A model generated the notes under the pieces. That model made no database searches and was not told the DNA's origin. It saw nothing but the letters and a program-made list of their open reading frames with translations. The position numbers were made by a program, and so were the translations under genes. From Paulownia fortunei (lineage: Eukaryota; Streptophyta; Magnoliopsida; Lamiales; Paulowniaceae), in NCBI GenBank assembly GCA_019321725.1, contig CM033109.1:6169993-6233992 (forward strand): a stretch of 64,000 bases of DNA, written 5' to 3'. Positions 35,194 to 47,526 of the stretch are shown here, piece by piece; within the stretch, counting starts at the first letter, position 1; every line of letters begins with the position of its first letter.

Positions 35194-37456
35194 GTTATTA
35201 ACCTCAATTTTGCCAACTGTATCCATTAACTAAAATAGTGCTCAATTTTTTTTAAGTATAATAAAATGATGTGTACAATGTTAAATTGTACACATAAGTC
35301 TGGAATTAAAAATGAAGGTTGACATATGGCAAAGAAAGATTGGTAGTATGGCATTCACATAATATTAGGAAAATAAAAAATAAAAAATACAATAGAGTAA
35401 GAATGACTTGCAGCTCTACGTGGAGGGTTGAACATATGTCAATTTCTTTGGATTTTATTTAGTGCTTTTTTACAATAATCACACTTATTATCACACAAAC
35501 AATTATACTTTATAAAAATTTGTAAATATCCTTCAAACAATCAATCCAAGTACATATAATATTTATTAATAATTTAATTTATATTTAATATTTTATCAAT
35601 AGTATCATATCCCAATTAATTACTAAAGTAAAGGGGGCTTTATTGTGAGTGCTTTTTTTAATCATTAATTATTTATCAAATCAAAATGGAAATGATAAGG
35701 CTCTTTTTTCATTAAAAAGAAAGATCTGGGGTTTCAAATATAATAAATACAAAATGGATAGCCCAATAATAATTAATCAACATTGTCATCATTGCGTCAG
35801 ATGCCACGTAGGTAAGTATTTACCAAAATTCCACTGATCTGTTTCTCATCGCTCCTTCCGAGCGGGACCCTCCCCAGCCGCCGTCGCCGACCTGCACGCT
35901 CACACTACGCTACCGGACCGCCGTCTATCTCTCCCCAGAGTGCAGGGTAGCAATGTGTTAAATTTGGAAAGTCACTTCTACGCAATGCCTCTGGATGAAA
36001 GTGAAGAATAACATAGAATTACGTACGAATTTAGCCTGAGTTACTTGCAATTGCATTCGCTTTACTAACTTTAAATTTTCTATATCTCTTTGATTAGAAT
36101 TTGCAGTGGATTTATTATCGTAATAACTGTGAGTAGCAAGATATCTGTATTTTTATGCTAGTAAATGTTGGATTAGGCTAACTCATGAAATTGAAGAAAT
36201 TCAAATTCGACATGCTCTTCCTCTTGCAGGCATGCATATGATACATGTATCAAATTTGTCATCAGTAATTGTATCTACATGAATATCCAATTTGACACTT
36301 TTGCTGCAATGGAATAGATCCTACCTTTTCATCAGTTATGGTGTCTTTGCCAACAGAAAAACAGGAAATTCCTTTCATACACCAAGTTACAAAATTGGTC
36401 CACTGCTGGGTATTGTTTTGGATCTTGCCTCTGATTGTGAATTTGCTTAGTTTGAGGACTCTTTTCCTGTGTGCGCTTTTGCTTATATATTTTTATTCCA
36501 TATTGCTGTTTCCATATCCTGATGAAAGATCTGCCAAACACTCTTAATGCTGGTTCAGTTCATACATCTGTAGGTCTACCAATCAACAGTACATGATTGG
36601 GAGCTTCAGACAATGTTTGATGTTTAAGTTGAATGTATGTTATGAGTCAAAAGAAGTTACATTCTGATTCATGGTATAAAAGTGCAGCTTCAATCTGCAT
36701 TCACAGAATTTTATTTTGCTGTTTCTTCTGTATCTGTTTCAGTGTTTCTCCTAATTTTTTCTCCAGCTGATCTCTTGTCTAACACTCCTAGTGTCTATCT
36801 CAATGAGGTGCACTCTGTGTGTGTGCTCTGCACATACACTTGTGTGAGAGAGATAGACTCGTAAACACCAGGTGTTAGATAGTGTTCCGTTTTTGCCCCT
36901 GCCTTCCTCCTTCAATAGGAAAGTTCTCATTCCTAAATTGATAATTTGGGAGTTGGGACAGAATAATGAGTTGTGGGCATTAAGAGCTTGATCTGATTTC
37001 TTGGATTTTAAGAGCTTGCATGAGGGAGTGTTTGATTTTTCTATTTGGTACTGTTTATTCTCTAATGTTTGCTTGGCTGACCTTGAAAGCTGGAGGGAAG
37101 AATCTAAACTAAATGGAAACCAGGCCTGGTGTTTATCATTTCTTGGTATTCCAGTTTCTACTCATCTCTTACTTCATTCGTCCTAAGTGATTACATGATC
37201 AGCCATTCTTTCTGCTAGAGTAGTCTAAAGCAGAAACTCACAAAAATCACAGGTTCTTTTAATACTACTTGTACACTGTTTTTGCTAGAAAGACAAGCTA
37301 CGAAATACCACTATGCTTTTCTTAATTAGGAATTGTAACAAAGGATACTTATTTTAATTCGGAATTGTAACAAAGGAATGCAAATTACATTCAGCTGCCT
37401 TACCAATCATGTAGAAGATAGATCCATTTCAAATAATTCTGATGAGAAAACAGTAA
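34961..37456. other. Spacer with poly-T tract and an isolated GC-rich segment
   Basis: A run of 35 T lies at 35158-35192. A short GC-rich segment (about 35850-35945) reads like the 5' UTR or CpG-rich start of a transcript on the plus strand, but no supported coding exon follows. A GT/GA-rich patch is near 36810-36850. The right end should be the 3' UTR of the SDR gene. Confidence 0.45.
35158..35192 (+). repeat. Poly-T tract
   Basis: Thirty-five consecutive T. It may be the tail of a minus-strand retroposed copy or simple slippage; no retroposed gene is recognisable beside it. Confidence 0.9.
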
Positions 37457-39017
37457 TCAAAACTCAGCCACATGTGTACGGTCAAAATAGCAGCCAGTAG
37501 GACCTCCCTCGGGTAGTAAAGCTAACATTACAGACCCTTCAGCTCCCTCTTGCACCGTCATTGTTCCAGTATGCCAATTAATATCCGTGTTGACATATCC
37601 TGGGTGTACACAATTGATACACATATTGGGATACTTCTTTGCAATGACTCTGGTATACGCATTGAGGGTGGCCTTTGATATGCTGTAAGCTGGTAGCATC
37701 TTTTGCCATCCATTGGCTTCAAGTGCATCTTGTTGCAAATCATGCTGAAATTTCTGCAGTATTCTGTCAATTTTCTCTTCTGTTAGAGTGTCTATATCTC
37801 CAAGTTCTTTTCTTGTCTCCTCATTAGGGATACGCTGCATAAGAACAAACAGAAACTCAGTTCTTATTGTCCAATACCATCTTCTATTGCATTAGATTTT
37901 CCAGTTCAAAAAGATGGGAAACCATTCACAAAGTGATTGACTAATTTTGCACAAATGAACTATGGTGATGATCTGCTTACACATAATTCACTCCTTAGGG
38001 AAGAGACATTCACAATTCTTGCTCCTAAGGTGGAGCGCTGTAGCAAAGGAAGAAGGGCTTCAGTTACATTCTTGACACCATAGTAATTGGTATCTATGCA
38101 TTCTTTTGCCTTGTCATAGGTTGTTTTCATAACATCTTGAACCATGTTCACTGCCTTGCCTGCTAGCTGCGTTGTGCAGGAGAAAGCAACAGATAACAAT
38201 TAATTATCATCTAGGTTTGTCAATAAGGATGCAGAAGTGATCGATTTACTGCTCTATCTTACCCATGTTGCAGGGTCAATATTTAAAGCCCTTAGGCCAT
38301 CTTCATCAACTACTACCCCAGAAGCTCCTGCATTGTTTACCTGCAGGAATTAAATAACCAGTCAATTTGTCTAGCCTGGAATGGAAGGTATGAAGTATAT
38401 ATCATTGGCTTCTGCTCAACAATTTCTGAATCATTCAACTAAGAATTGATTAGTCTGATTCATTCGGCACTAATCTCTAAATTTGGATAATTTTGACTAA
38501 CTTTGTCTGAACCCCGTCAAAATTATGTTTCTCACAAGAAATATCTTTGATGAATCAAGTCTTGGGCATTATGAATGTTTAAATGATCTTCTCTGATTTA
38601 TGAGATGTTGGTTTTGCTTTAAAGTAGTAACCCTTGTCCGAATTATTGGTCTTACCAAAATATCGAGTCTTTCGAACTGTGTTGTTATGAACTTGGCCAG
38701 GGACTCTATGCTTTGCGCATCTCGAACATCAAGCTGATGGAATACTACATTTGACAGGCCTGATTCGTGCAGCAACTTTGTGGCTTCCATACCCCTCTTC
38801 TCATTTCTGGCTGTTAAGACAACGGTAGCACCTGCGTTTGCAAGCTGCCGGACAGTCTCAAGGCCAATGCCCTTGTTTGCTCCGGTAACCACTGCATACC
38901 TAGGAAACCACACACAAAGTAGCTCATAATCAACATTTGTGCATTATTGTCTGCTTTTTCTTTGTCAAATGATTCTTCTGTTTACCTTGTTGGTGCCTGC
39001 ACTTGATTGAGCTCCAT
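37457..39017 (-). CDS. Short-chain dehydrogenase/reductase (salutaridine/neomenthol reductase-like)
   Basis: A cytosolic NADP(H)-dependent classical SDR of 305 residues. Five minus-strand exons (39017-38986, 38899-38656, 38340-38263, 38166-37981, 37834-37457) join in frame (phases 2, 0, 0, 0). The cofactor motif TGANKGIG is at 16-23, NNAG at 94-97 and the active-site YSISK at 230-234, with the serine in IVNVSS upstream. The insertion before the YxxxK (FQHDLQQDALEANGW) is typical of the monomeric plant reductases that include salutaridine reductase, neomenthol and isopiperitenone reductases. The C-terminus GCYFDRTHVAEF fits that group. Substrate cannot be assigned; terpenoid, aldehyde or alkaloid carbonyls are possible. 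Start 39017 (MELNQVQAPTR) lies about 50 bases after a TATA box. Confidence 0.92.
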
Positions 39018-39070
39018 AATTGCAATTCTTGTGTAGTTTCTGAGCTTTTCACTTGGTAGGATATGGCTGA

Positions 39071-39078
39071 TATTTATA
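39071..39078 (-). promoter_or_regulatory. TATA box of the SDR gene
   Basis: TATAAATA on the minus strand, 54 bases upstream of the ATG. The expected transcription start is around 39045, giving a leader of roughly 25-30 bases. Confidence 0.6.
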
Positions 39079-41026
39079 GATAGTAATCTTGGTGGTGGCT
39101 TCACAGCATAAAATGATGTTAGGCCATGAAGGCACTCTACATGAACCATGATGGTCAAGGGGCCAACAGTTGATTAGAAATTTTTATTAGTCAAATCTTA
39201 GCTGTTTATTATGCTTAATTACTGGTTTTCTCTACATTGACCTTTATACATAAAAAATAATAATAATAATAAAAAAAAAGCAAAACAAAAAAAAAACAAA
39301 AACAAAACCATGAGATTGGGACAGACTTATTCAGTTGCTTTTCTTTGCCTCAAATGTATAACTATCAAATCAAATCAAATCTTTTCAAATCTTGGGCGAA
39401 TAAGATGTCCCCTCCTATTCCACCAAACCTAACAACCCCCTAAACGGCCAAAACCCCCACCCCCTAACGAAAAAAGAAAAAAGAAAAATGGGTTTGTTTG
39501 TGTGTGAGTGTATATGTGTGTGTGTGTTTTTTTTGGCGGGTGGAGTGGGGGGGTGGGGGCGCGTTGGGCATTTAATCCTTTTCTTGAGATTGTGTTAAAA
39601 TATATGGTATGTATATCTTTTATTTTTATCTCTTTAAAATTTTAACAGTGCATCAAACCAAAAATCTTATAAATCTGTTGAAAAAAAATAATTACAAGAT
39701 ATGCACAACAATACAGTTATGTTACTATAAAGACATGCAAAAGGGTATAATAAAATATTCTTACCTAACCCTATTTATTACCCATGCTATGCATGACTGA
39801 CCATCAATTATGAGAGAGGGTATCAAGAATGCAACTAGAAAGTGGTACTTAAGGCTAGTAGTTCATTAACTAATGTATTTTTTAATTTGAATACTCCAAG
39901 CAAAAGTTATTTATCAACTCTCAATTACAAAAATAAAAATTAAAAAAATGCATGAATTTATAGGATTTTTTGCTAAAATTTATACTACTATCATAATTTT
40001 TTTCATTTAGTTCGCGTAAACTTCAAATTTGACAATTTCCCAATGGTGGACAGAAAATAATTTGAAATCAAAATAAAATTGAAAAAAATGTGCATCCATG
40101 GGAGTACACTTACAGCTTAATGCCAATGTCTCTGGTTGAGCTACTAAAATAGCAACTCCAAGAAGCTAACTGTGAATTCCAATTGATGAATATAATTTCA
40201 GGTCTCTGGATTACATATATATTATCTACAAATACCAATTAACACAATCTGAAAATTCTTTGGTAAGTCCAAAAGAGAATTAAAAAGGGAGATTTCTGTT
40301 TGAATTATACGAATAATGCAACACAACCATGAATATTCGAACAGAATTTTATTTAATGGCTTCGAAATTTACTCCAAAGATTGGCTGGTGGTCCTTGGAT
40401 TCCCATTTGCCCATGGAAGTGACGTTGCTAGCAATGGGGGACAGGCATAATATTTTACTGATTTTCTTACTGAAAAGAAAAAGGACAAGTTGTACGATTT
40501 ATTAGCACATAATCCAAGACAAACTAAAGGGTAATTTTATAGTAAAGATTCTTAAAAGAAGGAAAACTTGTTCGATTTAATTTTTGGATTAAGGTTTCAA
40601 TTCCGAGTTCCGTCAGTCATTTCAGGCTTTCAACATGTGATGCGGCGTCACTCTCGAGAACTGCTGGTTTATAGCATATTCGTTTCCATTTTGGGGTCAA
40701 TTTGGAAATATTGTAGTTTTGAGCTGCTAAAAGTTAGTGGTGTTAAATAATAATTTTAATATTATAATTTAATTTTGAATTTCAGTGGAGAAAGGTGAAA
40801 GAAAAATAAAATGTTTAAAATGTAAAATATAAAGTTATATCATTTGAAGTATAAGAAAAATACTTTTCTCACTAATATCTAAAATTCAAACATAAAGTAA
40901 ATGAAAATGTACTTTGAAAAATAATATTTACATTTTAAAACTAAAGCCTTATTTTTGACAAATTTGAGGCAAAATGAGTACTTTTTAACATCAAATACAA
41001 TATGATTTGAGGCAATACAAAACTTT
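39079..41026. other. AT-rich spacer upstream of SDR gene
   Basis: No gene was found. It contains A-rich and TG-rich microsatellites and a short G-rich run (about 39240-39565). Remaining sequence is AT-rich and unassigned. Confidence 0.55.
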
Positions 41027-41937
41027 AGGCCACGTTTGTTTTTATTTTCAAATGCCCATTTTCAATTTTACTCTATTTCCAAAGTTTGGATCTATTTTCA
41101 ACATAAATATCACTTTTTCTCATTTTCATATATATAACCAATGTTTTCATAATTGAATCGGTGATGAAATCGATCTTGTTAAAATTAGCGGCTCAATCGA
41201 TCGGACCGATTCAACCGACGGTCGGACCGATTTAATGAAAATTAATTATATTTTTTTATTTTTTATATAAAATGATAATATAATAGATTAATTGTTATGT
41301 AATACATTTTAAATATCAAAATAAATAAATAGTTACATAAAAACACATATAACAAAACACAAAATTCAAATAATCACATAAATATAACAAAATATCAAAT
41401 TTAAACCTTTATAAAAATTTAAAACAAAAAAAAACATAAAAATCGATCAAAACTGATTTTGACCGATTTTGATCGGATCTGGCCGGTTTTGGCCGGTTGT
41501 TGACCGTCAAAACGATTTTTGAGCAAAATCGGATCGGACCGACTTCCGATTCCCGGTTAAACCGATTGAACCGACCAATTCGGTCCGATTTTGAAAACAT
41601 TGCATATAACCCTCATTTCAAACCTGCACACTTATTTAATTAATATGAAATTCAAAATTATTAATATTTAATATAATATTTTTCTAATTTAAAATACTAA
41701 TGAAACTCCTAAATAAATTAAATAATAATTTTTCAACTCAACATAATTTGATTGATGAGACAAAAAAATAAATAATGAGATCCATTAATTATTATTTTTA
41801 TATTAAAATATTATTTTCAATTAAATAAAATCAACATTTTTACATTATACCCCAATATATTCTCGTTTTCACACAGGAATCAATTCAAGAATAAAAGAAA
41901 TACTTGAAAGCACTAGAAATGAAACCAAACATCCCTT
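41027..41937. repeat. hAT-like MITE, outer element of a nest
   Basis: The left end AGGCCACGTTTGTTTTTATTT and the reverse complement of the right end (AAGGGATGTTTGGTTTCATTT) are alike. The flanking 8-mers AAAACTTT and AACCCTTT agree at 6 of 8 positions, as an aged hAT target duplication would. There is no transposase. The element is interrupted by a second MITE at 41139-41602. Confidence 0.5.
41139..41602. repeat. MITE with CAATGTTTTCA ends, nested in another MITE
   Basis: The 464-base element has an exact 11-base terminal inverted repeat, CAATGTTTTCA. Inner copies of ATCGG and GGACCGA words lie in inverted orientation towards both ends. The flanking 8-mers TATATAAC and CATATAAC match at 7 of 8. 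The interior is AT-rich with no ORF. A shortened relative lies at 56254-56450 in a SERRATE intron. Confidence 0.7.
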
Positions 41938-42589
41938 AACCCTTTTGCTTGAGTACTTCAAGTTTCCAATGTTATTTGCGTAATAATCAATCCTCCCAAT
42001 ATGTAAGATAATACTGCTGGATATGTAAAGGGCTTGATAAAACTTAAGAAACACATACGAATGTTAGGCTTCTATAAAGGGTAATTTGTACTTTGCACCC
42101 CAGAAATACATCAATTAGCCATTTTACACCATGAAAAAAGAAAAATAGTCCACCTTATAATTAGATTAGTGTTGGTACGATGCAACCCCCAGCCATTTTC
42201 CATCCAAAAAAATCTAGCCGAAGACGACTTCAATGAGGGCAAAATTATCCAAAATAATGTCGAAATAGTCCAGCAACTAAGTGAAGTTGAACGACTATGT
42301 CAATTGAGTTGAATAGACTGTAGTTCAGATTGTTATATCTGACTAGTTCTGTCTCTTTTTGCAAATTGAAAATTATCCAATAAAAAAAATAAAAAAAATA
42401 TATTCATAAAAATAAAAGCACATCAATTCTAAAATACTTCGAATCACATAAAAATCATAATGAATCACACAAAAGTTCTTCTTCTTCTTTTTTATCTTTT
42501 CTCACAATAGAAAGAAAAAATATAGAGAGAGAGAGAAAGATTCACAAATGTGGCCTTTGAAAAGCCACTCCACTCATATCCACATGAAG
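41938..42589. other. Unassigned AT-rich spacer
   Basis: No gene or repeat could be defined. A GA microsatellite lies near 42518-42540. Confidence 0.5.
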
Positions 42590-43520
42590 CAAATGCTATA
42601 GGCCATTAAATGGCACTTTGCTTGGCACCTTCTTTTGTTAAAATATCAGCACAATTGTTTTCCTCTCTGAAGGAATGAGTGATCTACCTCTAAGATCTTG
42701 TAACATGTGTCTACAATCTTCAAAAATAATACTCAAAACAATCATTTCTTTGAACACCATTTTTTTATAAATATAATCGGGTATATTTAAGTCTCTAACT
42801 TTTTTTTTCAAATGATTCAAATTTATGACAAAATAAATAATAGATGCAAGATGTTTACCAACTAATCTTGTATTTGAATATTCATAATTTAGCCACCAAA
42901 GAAACAGTAGTTCTAAGGATCAAAATGGATTGAGTTTTGGGTGAATTTACCAAAACTCGAAATACGACCCCTAGAAATTTTTTTGGGTTCAAGACCCACG
43001 TCGCCCCGCACCGCCCTGAACTTGGGACTCAGGAATTGGATAATATATATATTCTTTTTAAAAAAATTATAACTTTTTGAAAATAAGAAATAAGTTACTA
43101 ACAAAGCACTAATTATTTGCAAATTTTTTACATATGTAATTATAAATTTTTGAAAAATTTTAGTTTTAAACGTACCTTTTACTTTTATATATATCAAAAG
43201 TGTATATAGTTGATTAAACTTATATTCTTATTTTAATTTCAAAAATATTATATTTATGTTTTATATGTGAATATATACATATTATTTTCCTTTAAGTATC
43301 ACATAGATCAATTTTTGGTAAGTCCAAAACCCGAGATCAATTTTTAATTTCAAAGTTGAATGAATTTAGAGATGGTTTGAATTTGACCCAAAACCATTGT
43401 GATCCCTAAATAATTTCAATCCTCCTATAATAGCAGCCTTTTCATTTGCCTCCAAAACTTGTCAAACTTAAGTTTCCATTGCACTTCTATTAGTGTTGAG
43501 CTTAACAATACTTGATGGAG
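42590..43520 (-). pseudogene. RNase H-like (RVT_3 type) domain remnant
   Basis: Read on the minus strand, scattered pieces follow the order of a plant RNase H-like domain of the sort found at the end of non-LTR reverse transcriptases. KLNTNRSAM (near 43490) corresponds to the usual 'KLNTDGS' start. GGLKLFRDHNG (near 43400) corresponds to 'GG..RD..G'. IIFEDCRHMLQDL (near 42720) and SFREENNCADILTKEG (near 42660, another frame) complete it. Stops and frame changes separate the pieces, so it cannot be functional. This is an old mobile-element or captured-gene remnant. Confidence 0.5.
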
Positions 43521-43680
43521 GAAAACAACAACTAATTAATCTTGAAATATGAGCACTTAGTGTGAAATTATGCTGAGAAAAAGAATTCATAAATTTCCTT
43601 AGTCCTCAGCATAATTCCAAGTTAAAGTACAAGAAATAAAAAGTGGAATGTCAATCTTTTCAACTATGGCCTTATTTCTA

Positions 43681-43741
43681 GACTAATTTAATAGTTTATA
43701 GTAAATTTAATTAATAATTAATTATTTATCATGTAACGAGG
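43681..43741 (+). repeat. 61-bp direct repeat, left copy
   Basis: Differs from 47466-47526 at about four positions, in the same orientation. Together they bracket a 3.8-kb segment holding the plant-mobile-domain pseudogene. Includes TTAATAATTAATTATTTA and GTAACGAGG. Confidence 0.8.
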
Positions 43742-43785
43742 AGAAGTTAATATATTGAGGAGCAATTCGAAATTACGTTTTCAAT

Positions 43786-43945
43786 TGAGAGCGCAATCTT
43801 GAATTGAGCTTTCATTTTATTTATTTATTTATTTATTTATTTATTTTAAATACTAATGAAAGCTCTCATGGGACGTTCAAGCACAATTTTAAATTGCACT
43901 TCTAGTAACAATTACATAAACCGCAATTTGAAGTTGCGCTTCTAA
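43786..43945. repeat. Cluster of AAGCGCAA-type palindromes, left
   Basis: Three imperfect palindromes: AGCGCAATCTTGAATTGAGCT (41% AT-spaced form), AAGCACAATTTTAAATTGCACTT and CCGCAATTTGAAGTTGCGC, each folding around a short AT centre. A run of (ATTT) units (about 43815-43846) separates the first two. Confidence 0.7.
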
Positions 43946-44498
43946 TGCATATATATACATATATATAAATATGACAATATTTAGAAAATTATATAAAAAC
44001 ATATGTAATTTACATATACACATAATTAACAAAGATAAAAATATAGACAAACACATTTGATTATATAATATGATTTTAATAATATTATTTACTTAAGCTA
44101 TAATATTATACAATAAATAACATAAATTTATATAATTCAAATTGTTTTTTTAACTTAAGCTATAATATTTACTTATGTATTTAAATATTTCAATAAAGAT
44201 AGAATAAATATTTATACATATACATTTGTTTATAAAATATTTACATTTATAATATATAGATAGTTTTTTATTTTACTAAAATATATATTTATATTAAATA
44301 ACTTAATTTAATATATTTGATCAAACTTCATAAAAGAAATTATTATTTTAAATTCAAGAATAATTTTAAACAAATAAATTACTTGTAACAATACAATTTT
44401 TGTTTCAAAATCACACAATTAATTTTTTTGAATAATAATTATAGTACTAAATATATACATTATAAAAGTTTTGAAAATTACAAAAATAACAAAAAATA

Positions 44499-45745
44499 CT
44501 AAAAATAGTTACTAGTGTCACAAGTACATCGATGGTGTTGTCGTTTACCTCTACGTTCACCCTGAATAGCAGCAGCATCAGTATCATGTGACTGATTTTG
44601 GATCAAATCATCAATATATGTACTGTAGTTTAAATTGAAGTTCGATTGATCTGATGAAGTTGTAGAGTTCGACTCTCCACGATTATGGTGAAAATGCAAC
44701 AGGCGAGATAATAAATTCTCCACATCCTTAATCGTATTTTAAATGCTGCTGAACAAATGGTGTGTGCAGCATATCAATATCTGAACTGAGTAGTGTATCC
44801 AGGACGTATCGAGGTAGAGGAACCCGCATCATCTATTGCACTACTACACCTCCTCCTCGTCCTGCTCGTGTCTTCTGGTTGTGGCACTGGCATATTTACA
44901 GCATCTTTTTGTTTACGTAGTAAGCGTTTGAGATCATCAGTGGTGTGTATAGCTTTATTCCTTAACTGTATAAGTGAAGTTATATCTTCTTCATTCGCGC
45001 CATCAGCACTGAGCCTAATCCTCTCGACTGCCATACTCTGAAATACGTGTAAAAAAAAATAATATATTGTTGATCAATAAACAACGAGATCTCCACAGTG
45101 GCGTGTTACATCTAGAACCCAACACTATAATATCCAATGAACTCATGTCATATGACTTTTAAATAAACTGCAATTAGAAAATACATCAATTTGAATATTT
45201 TGTACATATAAGAAAAGAAAATTCAAATTTAAAAAAATATTGAATTTTATTCACCTCTTTATCAGTCATTCTATTTAGTATATCTCTAATAATTCTGATA
45301 GAATGACTCGTCGTATGTGTGAAACTATAATACTGCATCCACATATATGTATATTATAACAATTATTAAATAATAATCACAAAATATTAATCGAACTTAA
45401 TATTTATTGTTATTGAATAATACATTGCATAATACGAAGGAAGTGAAAGCTTATGATCATTAACGCCAATGAGTAGTAGGCCCATATTAACTCGCGAACG
45501 TAATTGTCTTGACACCAATGTTGTAATACGATATAATGTTCATATCTGCAATGTATATTAAAAATAATGTACGTGATAATTATACTGGTATGACATAAGA
45601 AAGTTATGACAATTATATTATAGTGTTATATTAAGTTTACATATAGAAGTCGCACCACCAATAACACTCTTATCTCTATCGGCTGTAGTACACAACTCAC
45701 GATACATAAAAATAAATATTGCACTGCCCCAACTGAAATAATTAA
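44499..45745 (-). pseudogene. Plant-mobile-domain (MAIN-like) transposon protein, 3' remnant
   Basis: The minus strand carries consecutive pieces of a plant mobile domain protein, often mis-annotated as 'phosphatase 7 long form'. FSWGSAIFIFMYRELC and SVIGGATSI (about 45735-45645) match the domain's conserved WGSA...YR.LC...GG core. VLQHWCQDNY (about 45530) is a following piece and YYSFTHTTSHSIRIIRDIL (about 45340-45260) a later one. That exon splices by GAG|GTGAAT to an AG before 45037, giving ESMAVERIRLSADGANEEDI. Frame breaks near 45550, 44790 and 44720 interrupt it, and the N-terminal half is missing upstream. Decayed, non-functional. The domain call is from pattern memory. Confidence 0.6.
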
Positions 45746-47119
45746 CATCCTTAATTTGTACATATATTAAATTATATTAGTAAATTATTTTATTATTATA
45801 TATTAATTAATATTTTAAATTATTATAATATAATAATTATTGTTGTTATCATATAATGCTTTCAACATTAGTAAAATGTAAAGATGAATATGTACAAGTA
45901 ATGTTATTATATAAATTATAAATATAAATTTAATAGTTAATTAATTATTAATAGTTAAATAATTTCTTAACATATTATTAATATATAAACGATAGTACTA
46001 TAATAAACTACATAAATTAATTTGTTAACTAGTTACAAATAATTAATTATATATTAAGTATTATTATTTAATACATCATTATTATAAATTGAATAATCAA
46101 TAATTATTGTACAATTGAAAATAACCTATATAATTATAGTTAAATCTCATATATTAAATTAATAAATTATAATAATAATTATTCATAATTGATATTTATT
46201 AAGTATTATTTTATAATTATGTATATTCATTATATTTTTAATATAAATTGTTATTCATATTTTAAATTTTATATAATAATTTCAAAGACATAATATTTAA
46301 TTAATTATTTAAGTAATTAATTGTTACTATTAATATTTTTTATATAATATAAAATAGTAATATTATAAACCACATAAATGTAGTGAAATTTAAATTTTGA
46401 ATAATCAGAGTAATTTGTTGAAGGAAACCTTATTCTACTGAAAAGATTATAATAGTTATGGGGAAGATCCCCTAAATAATTCAACAATTTTTAACTAAAA
46501 TTTTCAAGTCAATTGACTAATATAAAATATAATATATAAGAAAAAATATGCACGCAAATGTTGGTTTCTCCATATATAAAATATATTATTAATATATAAT
46601 TTCACGTGTCATTGTAAAAAAAAATATTACTAATATTGCGATAAAATTTATTTTTTTAATATAATAATATATTTATTTCACAATTATTACAATAAAATAT
46701 ACACATTGTAATTAAAATATTTATGGTATAATACATGTAAAGTTACACTCAAAATTTGATTTGCATTGTATTTTAATCCCTCCCACAAATGATATTTACC
46801 TAAACAAATATACATAAATATGAATTACTATATTTATCTTAATAAAATAAAAAATAAAAAAAATTTACATCGAAGTAATTCTAAAAGAATAATTGTCCAA
46901 TGAAATGGGACACAATTGATAATGTGGGGAAAAGGTAGACAAAATTAATTGAGAAGTGAAATTGGGGTGGATAAGCAACACGAGAGAAATAATAAAATAA
47001 GGGGAGAGTGAGGAAGTGAGGGAGAGGGACGGGAGAAGGGAAGTGATGGGAGAGGGGAGGTAAAGTAAGGAAAAAGGGGAGGGGGCTGCCTCTTTTATAG
47101 GAGAGGCAGCCCGGATGAT
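45746..47119. other. Extremely AT-rich segment inside the palindrome-bracketed element
   Basis: Mostly A/T with many TTAATTAATTA-like words from 45740 to 46880. A G/A-rich patch on the plus strand (46910-47095) produces a meaningless Pro/Leu/Phe open frame on the other strand. No gene is supported. Confidence 0.6.
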
Positions 47120-47360
47120 TTAAATGAAAGCGCAACCCAAGATTACGCTTTCGAAATAGAAAGCGCAACATTCACTGATCAAGGTGGAAGACAGAAAGCG
47201 CAAGTCAAACTTGCGTTTTCTGTCCCCAATTACCCTTTGCCGACAAAAAGGTCGCAGACCACGCCTAAACTGAATGAACAAGTTTAACTTATACATTCAG
47301 TTAAAATTTAAAGGAGAAAAATTGTAACCGCAACTATAGCTTGCGATTTTAAATGAAAAC
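47120..47360. repeat. Cluster of AAGCGCAA-type palindromes, right
   Basis: GAAAGCGCAACCCAAG followed by ATTACGCTTTC, then another GAAAGCGCAAC, then GAAAGCGCAAGTC with ACTTGCGTTTTC, then CCGCAACTATAGCTTGCG. The core pairs AAGCGCAA with TTGCG(C/T)TT, the same design as at 43786-43945. Confidence 0.75.
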
Positions 47361-47465
47361 GTATTTGACACTTGCACTTTTACCTATTTTATTAACTCCC
47401 CATAATCTACGATAAAAGATTAATTAATTTTTAAATTTACAATAAATTATTAAATTAGTCTAAAA

Positions 47466-47526
47466 GATTAATTTAATAATTTATAGTAAATTTAATTAAT
47501 AATTAATTATTTACCGTGTAACGAGG
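47466..47526 (+). repeat. 61-bp direct repeat, right copy
   Basis: Partner of 43681-43741 with about 57 of 61 identical bases. The AT-rich base composition lowers its weight, but the GTAACGAGG end is shared too. Confidence 0.8.

Noticed and set aside
43815..43846. Regular (ATTT) repeats as a possible CRISPR-like array
   Set aside because: Simple tetranucleotide microsatellite without spacers, in a plant nuclear context.
46881..47171. Minus-strand frame rich in Pro, Leu and Phe
   Set aside because: Produced by a plus-strand GGGAGAGG-rich low-complexity patch; no domain.
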